Of a stretch of DNA of 38,451 nt, positions 1-8,448 are shown piece after piece. A program made the translations under genes and the position numbers. Positions within the stretch are counted from its first letter, which is position 1. Each line of letters opens with the position of its first letter. Origin of the DNA: Puniceicoccales bacterium (GTDB lineage: Bacteria; Verrucomicrobiota; Verrucomicrobiia; Opitutales; UBA953); the NCBI GenBank assembly GCA_031280235.1, contig JAITHA010000083.1, positions 1-38,451 of the forward strand, written 5' to 3'. The notes beneath the pieces were generated by a model. That model was not told the DNA's origin. It saw nothing but the letters and a program-made list of their open reading frames with translations, and ran no database searches.

Positions 1-885
1 ATTGAAAATATCCAATATCCCCAAGCCGCCAGTATTTGGATTGATTTGGTCAAAAAAGAAATAGTCAAAGTCGAAGAAACAAAGATTCCGCATTTCACGA
101 TGCTCAATCCATATTTTTCAAAACCCGAAGATCTTAAAGAAATCGAGAACATAAAAAGAAAATACGGGGAAATCAACATAGGCCCTTGGAATATGAGCAA
201 AGTTTCTGTTGTGGGAGATGATTGCAAGAATAAAACAGCCGTTGTCTTTTGTGCCTTCATCAGTTCCCTAAAAAGGGGAGGTGAAGAACTGTTGGATGCT
301 TTTCACGGGCGCACACCAATTCCTTTTCGGAGCAATATTCCTAACATGTATGTTCAAATTGCCATCGATGAGCAAAGCAAGTATATCCTTTGGCATGGGA
401 TTTGCAATAGGAAAATTTTTGCCATCATGAAACATGAAGACAAATATCACGCTCTTGCTCTATCCTCACGATATACCACCCCGGAGGGCATTGTGGAACT
501 TTCTTTGATTTCCGGTTCGCCTGTTGACACGGAATTGCGAACAGAAAAAATCATTCCATCCAACGCAAAATTAACTCTGATTGCCTTGCGAAATCTTGTT
601 TTTCAAAGTTCTTCCAAGGATCCCCTTGATACAAGTGGGGAGCAAATATTATCGATGTCCCCGGAATGCGCAGAGGTATTTTCTCGATTTATAAAGCTTT
701 TAGACTCTGCAGAATACAAGTACTCGGCGCAATTGCAACTCAGCGAGTTGATTCCTACGAAGGACGGGAAATACTACATGGATTTCGAGATCCTCAATGG
801 CTCATCAAACAAAAAATCAGAGAAAGAATCACTCTTGCTTGATCTGAAGAATAAAATTGTCTCCAAACCAACAAAGTCCAGTTAA
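1..885 (+). CDS. Unrecognised protein, C-terminal part (gene enters from the left edge)
   Basis: The frame is open from base 1 (it reads IENIQYPQAA...), so the 5' end lies outside the window and the TTG at 46 need not be the start. I do not recognise the family. The visible ~294 residues are soluble-looking, with no signal peptide or membrane segment; they contain alternating hydrophobic strands (KTAVVFCAFI, KYILWHGICN, KLTLIALRNLVF) and end in a Lys/Ser-rich tail. The stop is TAA at 883-885, 79 bases before the ATG of the next gene, and the TTG alternative of that gene (857) would overlap this one. By position it probably belongs to the glycosyltransferase operon that follows. Base composition is AT-rich, like the first half of the next gene. 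No function is proposed. Confidence 0.6.
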   Translation: MENIQYPQAASIWIDLVKKEIVKVEETKIPHFTMLNPYFSKPEDLKEIENIKRKYGEINIGPWNMSKVSVVGDDCKNKTAVVFCAFISSLKRGGEELLDAFHGRTPIPFRSNIPNMYVQIAIDEQSKYILWHGICNRKIFAIMKHEDKYHALALSSRYTTPEGIVELSLISGSPVDTELRTEKIIPSNAKLTLIALRNLVFQSSSKDPLDTSGEQILSMSPECAEVFSRFIKLLDSAEYKYSAQLQLSELIPTKDGKYYMDFEILNGSSNKKSEKESLLLDLKNKIVSKPTKSS

Positions 886-964
886 AACCAATATCGGGAC
901 GCTCTCTCACAACGAACTAAAAGTCTTTGATTTTCTTTTTTCCGCTGACCATAAGCCATCTGCC

Positions 965-3900
965 ATGTCTATTAAAAAAGCAAAAAGGAACAACAATACC
1001 CCCCAAAGGCACATCCGTGTCTTGGTTGGGATATGCACAGCGCGCCCCTATCTGAATAGGCGCCAAGCCATCCGCGAGACTTGGCTTTCAAAAGAAGTGG
1101 AAAATGTGCACGCAGTATTTTTCCACGGCAAAACCGAGATTCCGACCGAAAACCCCGCTGATACTGTCGAACTAAATGTTCCGGACACCTATGATTTGTT
1201 GCCCACAAAGGTGCTTGCTTTTTTTCGTTATGCCTTGGAGCACTATGATTTTGAATGGATTTTCAAGTGTGACGATGACACTTATCTGGCGATGGAGCGT
1301 GTGGTCTCCATGCTCGACGACAATTATGGCCTGATAGGAGACCGCATGTTGGAAAGTCGCGGGGCACCCAGCGGCGGGGCGGGGTATTTTCTTTCTCGCC
1401 GAAGCATAGAGCAACTACTTGAACAACAAGAAGACATCGCTCAGAGCGGTCCCGAAGATTTGATCATCGGACGCTTCGCTTCCGATCGCTTGAAGATCCC
1501 CTTTCTTGCTTCCAAACGGTTGTGTTCAAGCTATTCACAAATTCCACGCAAGGATAATGATTTTGTGTCTGCACATTGGTGTTCTCCTCAAAAATTGAGG
1601 ACTATCCACGCAGTTTTCTCGTGTACTCCAATCGCCATTTGCGAAGGCATTCACACTCATTGGTCTGACAGGGTCCTTTTCTTCAGCAATGGCCTTTATT
1701 GTCGTTTTTCTACTGGCTGTACCGGTCGCTGGTCATTCAATGCCCAAGGTGCCTTGTCGCTACGCTGGGATGAATGGCGTACAGAAATTTTGGCAACCGA
1801 TGGTGAAAATTATGTTTGCTCAGGTTTTACTCTGCGCCTCGTTCAAGGAGAGTTGCCTGTACGAATCGAAGAAAACACATTTACTTCCTCAGACTCATCA
1901 TTGACATATGGGAAACGCGTACTTTTGTTTCGCTGCCATACACACTGGGAAAAATGCCGCGAGACGCTCAAAATATTAAAGCATTTCAACCCGACACTGC
2001 CTATCTATATTCTATATGGAGGGCCGCGCCAAGGCGAGTCTTCTGCCCGAAAACTGGCGGCTGAATTTGCCGAAGGTTTTTGGAGTTATCAAGCGGATGA
2101 AATCTCTGCCCACTGGAAATGGCAACACGGGGATGAGATGATCAGAGCATGGTATGAGCATTATGGATATTCGGTGGATTTTTCCCACATTTATTCCTAC
2201 GAATGGGATATCCTGCCTGTTGCCCCATTGGAAGAAATTTATCCCAAGTTTGAAGCTGACGCTGTTTACATGAGTCCCCTCAGACCGTTCACGCCCAGCT
2301 ATGAAAAACAGTGGGCTTGGACGGCAAATGGAAAATGGCGTGATTCCAGCTTCATGAAATACATGAAAACGCATTATGGAGTCTCTCGCCCAAAATACTG
2401 TACCTTAGGGCCCGCCGTGGTGTTTTCACGTAAATTTCTTGAACTTTCTCGACATCTGCCAAACTTGTCTGGTGTGCACGAAGAAATAGCCATCCCTGCT
2501 CTCGCCGAGGCTTTCGGTCTTCCACTTTACGACACCGGTATTTATACTCATCCACGCAACAAAAATCAGCATTTTTGGAACACCACAGACTCCATCAAAC
2601 GAACACGACTGCAAAATGAAGTATCTTCTGTGACCGGGATGCAAATTTTCCACCCTGTAAAATATATTGTGACACTGGAGGAGGTGCTTGCATGGAAAAG
2701 GATCGCATCTGCTCAAAAGACAAATGAAGACGTTGCACTCGCCTCGACCGAGGGAGGGGCTGTTGCCGCTTTTCGTGCTCTCAATACTCAACTCTATTCC
2801 CAATTTGACCCTACTTGGAATTTTCGCCATAACCTCTTACGACGCGAGATGCGGAAATTGAACGCATTGGGGCGTCCCGTTCATATTTTGGAGTGGGGAA
2901 GTGGAACTTCTACAGCCATTCTTTGTGACGGGCTCAAAGAAGGAAGTCACGTTTTATCAATTGAGCACGACGTCGTCTACCGCCTCGGCATCCCAGAAAA
3001 ATGGCGCACCCGACTCACTCAAAAAATACTGGCTACACAGCGCCCCTACGGCAATTCCGAGAATTATGTGACCTATCCCCTGCTAAAACATCTGCAGGAC
3101 GGAATTAAATACGACCTCATTCTCATTGACGGAAGAAATCGTGCCGATTGTCTTGCCGTAGCCGCCCTGCTTCTGGCAGATGACGGGGTTGTTTTTCTCA
3201 ACGATGCCGAACGTAATATTTATCAATGTAACTTTCCATTCTTCCAAGAAGTCAACGAAGAGAAAGCCCCCGAATCTCACCCATCAATCGCCGTCCTGCG
3301 AAAACCTCTTTGCATATTTGACAAAAAAGAAATTTCAACATTTCCTGCGCTGCTTTCTCCAAGCGAAAATAACGCGCAAACAAGCTGGGGCATCTGCACT
3401 GTGACACTTCCTCGCGAATCCCAACCTTGGCTGCGCGATTGGATAGAGCATCACGTCAAAGCAGGCGCCAGCAAAGTCGTCGTCTATGACAACACAGGAA
3501 GCACAGGAAGCTTGCGCCCAGGAACAGTATTTGCAGGAGGAAGACTACAAAAAACGCAAGTGAGCAAACGCGGAGAAGAATATGGACGCCTCACCCGCCA
3601 TTTGAGTGACGAAGAAATAAGTCAGGAACTACGCGACATCGCCGCCACGTTTCCAAATGATCGCGTAGAAATCATCCGCTGGCGCCCACGCAATCCAAGA
3701 AACAAACAAATTATCCACGGACAAGTTGAAGCCTATTGTGATTTTATCCGACGTTTTCGCGATCTTCTCACTTGGGGCACATTTCTGGATATGGACGAAT
3801 ATTTATACTGCGCCCCAGGCCTAACGGTCCAAAACATGCTCGCGCAACTCGCCAAGGAAAACCCCACGGTGGGCGCCCTCCAACTCCAATCTTGGGGTTT

Positions 3901-4276
3901 TGAATGTCGCTGGGGAACAGACGGCCCAAAAAATATCCGTGACCTCGCCACCTGCATTCCTGCCGCATCACAGTTTTCCGACAAATCATTCGTCCGCATG
4001 TCCGACGTCACCCATGCCAACATCCACATGAACTGGCGCTTCCGCAACGATGTCGAGAAACTGCGCGCGAATCCCCAAGATTTTGCTTTCTGCCATTACA
4101 ACCTCTCTCCCGGCGAATTGCACAAAGCAAAAGAATACATTCTCCCGCGCGCCTTTTTGGAAGCGCCCCCTGAGCCGATCATGCGCTTGCGAACATCCCC
4201 ACCCACATCCATCGTTGGTGAAGGCCCACTCGAACCCATGCAAGTGGACACAGCAAAAGTCCTCCAAATAGACTAA
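965..4276 (+). CDS. Giant multi-domain glycosyltransferase: GT31-like + W-rich domain + unknown GT-like domain + methyltransferase-like + GT92-like
   Basis: Numbered from the ATG at 965 (1103 aa). An in-frame TTG at 857 would add 36 residues; neither start has a clear ribosome site, and the ATG lies just before the first domain. Residues ~17-185 look like a GT31 beta-1,3-glycosyltransferase: IRETWL, DTYDLLPTK, the metal site KCDDDTYL (DDD 103-105), GGAGYFLS, and the EDLxxG motif. Residues ~233-275 form a short Trp/Gly-rich domain (HWSDRVLFF, GRW, LRWDEW). Residues ~318-545 form an unknown GT-like domain (LPIYILYGG, YEWDILP, VVFSRKFLE). Residues ~610-780 resemble a class I methyltransferase (LEWGSGTST, LSIEHD, LILIDGRNR). 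Residues ~808-1045 resemble GT92/DUF23 (LRDWIEHHVKAGASKVVVYDN, with DMDEYLY as the DxD-type site). No signal peptide is visible, so a cytosolic or inner-face enzyme adding several sugars and possibly a methyl group is inferred. The 3' half is visibly more GC-rich than the 5' half. Confidence 0.8.
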   Translation: MSIKKAKRNNNTPQRHIRVLVGICTARPYLNRRQAIRETWLSKEVENVHAVFFHGKTEIPTENPADTVELNVPDTYDLLPTKVLAFFRYALEHYDFEWIFKCDDDTYLAMERVVSMLDDNYGLIGDRMLESRGAPSGGAGYFLSRRSIEQLLEQQEDIAQSGPEDLIIGRFASDRLKIPFLASKRLCSSYSQIPRKDNDFVSAHWCSPQKLRTIHAVFSCTPIAICEGIHTHWSDRVLFFSNGLYCRFSTGCTGRWSFNAQGALSLRWDEWRTEILATDGENYVCSGFTLRLVQGELPVRIEENTFTSSDSSLTYGKRVLLFRCHTHWEKCRETLKILKHFNPTLPIYILYGGPRQGESSARKLAAEFAEGFWSYQADEISAHWKWQHGDEMIRAWYEHYGYSVDFSHIYSYEWDILPVAPLEEIYPKFEADAVYMSPLRPFTPSYEKQWAWTANGKWRDSSFMKYMKTHYGVSRPKYCTLGPAVVFSRKFLELSRHLPNLSGVHEEIAIPALAEAFGLPLYDTGIYTHPRNKNQHFWNTTDSIKRTRLQNEVSSVTGMQIFHPVKYIVTLEEVLAWKRIASAQKTNEDVALASTEGGAVAAFRALNTQLYSQFDPTWNFRHNLLRREMRKLNALGRPVHILEWGSGTSTAILCDGLKEGSHVLSIEHDVVYRLGIPEKWRTRLTQKILATQRPYGNSENYVTYPLLKHLQDGIKYDLILIDGRNRADCLAVAALLLADDGVVFLNDAERNIYQCNFPFFQEVNEEKAPESHPSIAVLRKPLCIFDKKEISTFPALLSPSENNAQTSWGICTVTLPRESQPWLRDWIEHHVKAGASKVVVYDNTGSTGSLRPGTVFAGGRLQKTQVSKRGEEYGRLTRHLSDEEISQELRDIAATFPNDRVEIIRWRPRNPRNKQIIHGQVEAYCDFIRRFRDLLTWGTFLDMDEYLYCAPGLTVQNMLAQLAKENPTVGALQLQSWGFECRWGTDGPKNIRDLATCIPAASQFSDKSFVRMSDVTHANIHMNWRFRNDVEKLRANPQDFAFCHYNLSPGELHKAKEYILPRAFLEAPPEPIMRLRTSPPTSIVGEGPLEPMQVDTAKVLQID

Positions 4277-4313
4277 TGCTTTAAAATATTTTTTCTAAAC
4301 TTTCCAAACTCCG

Positions 4314-5360
4314 GTGTCCCTTTCCATTCCACGTCTTTTTGTTTATGGATTTCCCGGACTCTATGGCGGGGCAGGGACAGAGTTGCACCATCAGATTATC
4401 GTCTGGCTAAGGATTGGGTTGGAAGTTCATATCATACCCAGCGACGCGGGGTATGCCAACGAGCTCCTTTATCCGGAGATGATATCGCTTGGTGTAAAAA
4501 TCCACCCTAAAGATGCGTGGGACGCGCTCCACCCGGGCGATCCTATACTCGGTTTCTGCAACGCCGAGTTTTTAAACTCACTCCCCGAAATACACAAACA
4601 CACACGCCGGACGGTCTTTCTTAATTGCATGACATGGCTCTTTGAGCGCGAAAAAGAACGCATGGCCCAAGGAATGATTGCCATGTTTCTTTATCAAAAC
4701 AAAACCGTCTGTGAAAAACACAAACCCGTCCTCCATGCGCTCAATCCCGGGGCCAAGGCTCGTTTTCTCACATTCAAGCCCTACTTTGATAGTTCCCGTT
4801 TTCCCTTTATCGAAGAACGCACCACAGAATATTTTGGTTGCGGACGCATTTCACGGCAAGACGCCGACAAATTTGCCCGGAATACCCTACATATCTACGA
4901 GTATTTTGTCGCTCCGGTTTTCAAGCGGGGCCTCTTCCTTGGGTTTGACCACCGTAGCGAAGCCAAAATCGGCAAGCCCTACGACTGGATACGCACCGCC
5001 TCAAACCAGACAGAAGTCTCCCAACAAGATTTCTACAAACACTGCGAAATCATTCTGCAGCCCACGGACACCACTGAAAACTGGCCGCGCGTTGGATTTG
5101 AAGCCATGGCAAGCGGAAGTGTCCTCATCGTGGACAACCGAGGCGGCTGGCAACAAATGATTGAACACGGCAAAACTGGCTGGCTCTGCAAACACGAACG
5201 CGACTTTATTTACTACGCTAGCAAAATGGCCTACGAACCCGCGCTGCGCCACGAAATTGCCCACGCTGCCCGCGAACGCGGCCAACTCCTCGGCGGCCTC
5301 GACGCCTCCCTCGCCAGCTGGATGTCCGTCCTCAAAGAACTTTCCACACTCCCCGAATAA
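4314..5360 (+). CDS. GT4-type (GT-B fold) glycosyltransferase
   Basis: The protein has 348 aa starting at GTG 4314, 37 bases after the previous stop. The N-terminus reads LFVYGFPGLYGGAGTELHHQ, the glycine-rich loop that opens many GT-B enzymes of family GT4. The C-terminal half has the donor-binding signature ENWPRVGFEAMASGSVLIVD followed by MIEHGKTGWL, where the E-x7-E region contacts the nucleotide-sugar in this family. Its role is to transfer a sugar from a nucleotide-sugar to a glycan or lipid-linked acceptor in the cytoplasm; the specific sugar cannot be read from sequence. It lies between two giant glycosyltransferases, with only one base between its stop and the next ATG, so it is almost certainly co-transcribed with the second. 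No better start with an SD motif is visible. Confidence 0.82.
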   Translation: MSLSIPRLFVYGFPGLYGGAGTELHHQIIVWLRIGLEVHIIPSDAGYANELLYPEMISLGVKIHPKDAWDALHPGDPILGFCNAEFLNSLPEIHKHTRRTVFLNCMTWLFEREKERMAQGMIAMFLYQNKTVCEKHKPVLHALNPGAKARFLTFKPYFDSSRFPFIEERTTEYFGCGRISRQDADKFARNTLHIYEYFVAPVFKRGLFLGFDHRSEAKIGKPYDWIRTASNQTEVSQQDFYKHCEIILQPTDTTENWPRVGFEAMASGSVLIVDNRGGWQQMIEHGKTGWLCKHERDFIYYASKMAYEPALRHEIAHAARERGQLLGGLDASLASWMSVLKELSTLPE

Positions 5361-5361
5361 A

Positions 5362-8300
5362 ATGAATCCACGCACTCTTATCCTGGTAAAAACTTCGCCA
5401 GCCAATCACGGACAACGTGACGTCTGTCATCAAACTTGGCTTTCTTTGAAAAAACCAGATCAGCAAATTATCTTTTTTTCTGAAGAACCATCTCCAGACA
5501 AAAACATTATCCATCTGAAACAAAATACCGCTGGGAATCTAATAGAGAATGTGGTACTCTGGGCTTATGAACGCTTCCAATTTGAGTATTTGTTTATTTG
5601 TAAAGACGACGCTTATATACGCTTGGATAAATTTAATCTGCTTGAAGCTTATTGCGATGAGCAAGGCGGGGCCATCGGAGAAGCAAGATTTCCTCTGGTG
5701 ATGTTTTCCAACGCGGCGTGTCGCAACACTAAAGTTTTCTCCAATTTACGACCATGTGCGGCTATTTCTAAAGAAGGCGGTATGCCGAGCGCCTCAATTG
5801 TGGCAAGCATACCCGGAGACCACCATCGTATTGTTCATCGACTAAGGGAAGTAAAGATTATTGCAGAAATGGAGTTCTGTCACAATGTGTGGTCGGGAGA
5901 TGTGTTTTTTTTGAAAAATGGCATTTTTGCCAGATCCAATGAAGCACGCTTTGGAAAATGGGAATATGATGGCGATACACTTACACTTGACTGGTTCGAT
6001 TGGGGAATTGAGAGGCTCCGAAATGAACGGGGAATTTTCCAAGCTTCTTTTTCAACGGCTATTTTGTTGAATGGACAACTACCTATCACCGTGCAAAGAA
6101 AAATGCAAAAGCGTGTTTTTGATGTCAAAGAACATCTTATTGTCTATAGATTTCATGAAAATTTTAATGTCGTCCGCGAACGCATAGCCAATTTAGCCGA
6201 ACTGAACCCAGGCATCCAAATCCATGCGCTCTACGGCGGTTCAATTGAACGGCTTGATGCTGCAAAAAATGCTGTAGAAAAGTATGTAGAACGCTTCTAC
6301 TATCCTGAATTTTATAGAGCTTCGACTCCACAGTGGATGAAATGGGCCAATCCAGGATTGATAGGAATTCGACAATGGTGGGAAGCTGAGGGAAAGACAA
6401 CAAGTGCCCGCTTTTTCCATCTTCATGAATCGGATATTCTGGCACTTGGGCCATTTTCTGAAATGTATGACGGTTTCGCCGACGATCTCATTCTTTCAGG
6501 GAATAGTGTCATGTTCGACGGAAGCGATTGGGCCCGATCCTATTACAGCAGTAATGGACAAGAATTGATGGACTGGTTCCGAAAACAGGGACTTGCAGAG
6601 CCGCCGCTAAGGTTTCATATTTTTGCGGGAACAGTCTATCCGCGGAAATTCTTGGAGGATGTTTCGAAAGCACCAATGTGCATCGGTATTTCTGATGAGG
6701 CAGACACTGCCTTTTTTGCCGAATTATTCGGATACACAATTGAGCGGATTGGAAATGCGTTTTTTGGAAGCTGGTCCTTTGTTAATGTAGAGGGCGACGT
6801 TCTTGGACAAATTAAAGAAGGAAAGAAGTTCTTCCATTCTGTGAAAAGATCCCTCAAAGCATTAGAAGATGAAGTTCGATTTCGGCTTCCGCTTGAAACT
6901 CGTAGGAAAGCAGAAATCTATTGGGCCCAAAAATGGCAAGAATCTAAAAAAACTGGACCAGAACAAGATTTGCCCATTGTGGGAGCAGAAAAATTGCAAA
7001 AAGCCGAACATGTGACTCTTGTCTTTACGGGAGATGCAGGCTATTTGAATAAAATCAGTTATTGTCTCGCCGGTATCTTTGCAAACACTAGAGCGAGTTT
7101 GAGAGTGATTTATGTTTCCAATGAAATTCCAGATCAATACGATCTCGCAAGGGTAGAAGCGAAAATTCTACAGAACAATGCCGAATTTATATTTATTCAA
7201 GATCCCGAAAATTTTCGAGGTGTTTCCAAGTCTGATTATTTTGCGCCTTGCTGGCACCGTTTGCGATTGCCTTGGCTTCTCCCCGAGGAAGATGTCATTA
7301 TCACAATGGATCCTGATGTTTTTGTTCGTGAGGATATCGCTTTTTTACCAAGCCTCATCCTTGACAATTCTGCAATCGCTGCCGCCTTCGATAGTGGGTT
7401 CTATAACGGCGATGACAAATTGCCCGCGCTTGCAAGGCACGTCAAAACAGGAACCATTAACGCGGGTGTTATGGTAATGCGATTAAGTTGGTTTAGAAAA
7501 AATTGGCAATACTCAATCACGCGTGAAAGTGCGAGGCATACCTACGAAGATTTGGCATGCCCGGAACAACAATTTCTGCAAGTCACAACATGGCAGAATA
7601 TCAATTACATTGATCTCCAAATTGTGGCAAACAACCTTAATTTCCGCCAGCGTTTCTTTGATTCTTTTGGATATCAAGATCGATTTGCCGCTTTCAACGC
7701 ACCTTTTGCTCATTGCCTCTGGAGTAAACCGTGGCGATTCATTAACAATCTGGAATCACACAGCTATCACTGGCAAAGACTCATGAAGCGCTACTTGACT
7801 GAAGAGACACTACGCCCTAGAAAATGGGCACCTCTAATAAAGTGTACTCTTCCACACGCCAAAATATTTGTCGTTTTTGATTCTCGTCGTGCACATGTTG
7901 CCCGTAGAAACTCCATTCGGGAATTATCTGCGCAGAATCTCGCTCCAGAAGTACGAGTTTTCTTTCTCTGCGGCAGAGGGGATTTTGCGCTTGAAAAGGC
8001 CAAAGACATCATCGAAGTCGACTGCGATGACAATGATGCTTGTGCCACATTACGCTGCAAATTGCTTTTCAACATCTTGCAGGAAAAGGTGCCCGAAGCT
8101 GACCTCTTTCTCGCCGATGAAGACGCTTGCGTTAAATTTGGAGCGATAAGTATACTTGCAGGGACGCAATCTCTCGTCTCTGGGCGCCCCGGGCACATGG
8201 AGGGGATCCTGAGTCGCTACGCACCCGAACTCGGTGGCGGATTCTTTGTTCCTTCCAAAGTATTACAGGACTTGAAAGAAGCCGAAATCAGAAAGTTCAC

Positions 8301-8448
8301 TCGCCCAGGATGGTGGATTTGTGAGTCATCCGAAGACTTGGGACATTCCTTGACTTTGTCCCCTGAAATTTACAATTATGCCACTATCGAGCAGCCCGGA
8401 GCTTTGTCTTATTTCCCCGAAAGCAACAAACAAACTATAGCATCATGA
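5362..8448 (+). CDS. Giant multi-domain glycosyltransferase: GT31-like + W-rich domain + unknown GT-like domain + GT8 + second GT31-like
   Basis: The ATG at 5362 follows the previous stop by one base and gives 1028 aa; the frame is open to 5161, but that stretch overlaps the GT4 gene. Residues ~5-165 are a weak GT31-like domain (CHQTWLSL, FICKDDAYIRL). Residues ~176-218 repeat the Trp-rich domain of the first giant protein (WSGDVFFLKNGIFAR, GKW, LDWFDWGIERL). Residues ~258-475 repeat its unknown GT-like domain (IQIHALYGG, HESDILALGPFSEMY, AGTVYPRKFLED). Residues ~550-800 are GT8: TLVFTGDAGYL, the metal site MDPDVF (649-654), and INAGVMVM (699-706). Residues ~833-1000 are a second, shorter GT31-like copy (RRNSIRELS, FLADEDACVKF, GGGFFVPSKVL). 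The protein ends in ATGA, overlapping the next start by 4 nt. No export signal. A processive or multi-step glycan builder is inferred. Confidence 0.8.
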   Translation: MNPRTLILVKTSPANHGQRDVCHQTWLSLKKPDQQIIFFSEEPSPDKNIIHLKQNTAGNLIENVVLWAYERFQFEYLFICKDDAYIRLDKFNLLEAYCDEQGGAIGEARFPLVMFSNAACRNTKVFSNLRPCAAISKEGGMPSASIVASIPGDHHRIVHRLREVKIIAEMEFCHNVWSGDVFFLKNGIFARSNEARFGKWEYDGDTLTLDWFDWGIERLRNERGIFQASFSTAILLNGQLPITVQRKMQKRVFDVKEHLIVYRFHENFNVVRERIANLAELNPGIQIHALYGGSIERLDAAKNAVEKYVERFYYPEFYRASTPQWMKWANPGLIGIRQWWEAEGKTTSARFFHLHESDILALGPFSEMYDGFADDLILSGNSVMFDGSDWARSYYSSNGQELMDWFRKQGLAEPPLRFHIFAGTVYPRKFLEDVSKAPMCIGISDEADTAFFAELFGYTIERIGNAFFGSWSFVNVEGDVLGQIKEGKKFFHSVKRSLKALEDEVRFRLPLETRRKAEIYWAQKWQESKKTGPEQDLPIVGAEKLQKAEHVTLVFTGDAGYLNKISYCLAGIFANTRASLRVIYVSNEIPDQYDLARVEAKILQNNAEFIFIQDPENFRGVSKSDYFAPCWHRLRLPWLLPEEDVIITMDPDVFVREDIAFLPSLILDNSAIAAAFDSGFYNGDDKLPALARHVKTGTINAGVMVMRLSWFRKNWQYSITRESARHTYEDLACPEQQFLQVTTWQNINYIDLQIVANNLNFRQRFFDSFGYQDRFAAFNAPFAHCLWSKPWRFINNLESHSYHWQRLMKRYLTEETLRPRKWAPLIKCTLPHAKIFVVFDSRRAHVARRNSIRELSAQNLAPEVRVFFLCGRGDFALEKAKDIIEVDCDDNDACATLRCKLLFNILQEKVPEADLFLADEDACVKFGAISILAGTQSLVSGRPGHMEGILSRYAPELGGGFFVPSKVLQDLKEAEIRKFTRPGWWICESSEDLGHSLTLSPEIYNYATIEQPGALSYFPESNKQTIAS

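Noticed and set aside
5161-5361. 67-codon extension of the second giant glycosyltransferase
   Set aside because: Overlaps the 3' end of the GT4 gene in another frame; the ATG at 5362 lies two bases after that gene's last base and precedes the first domain.
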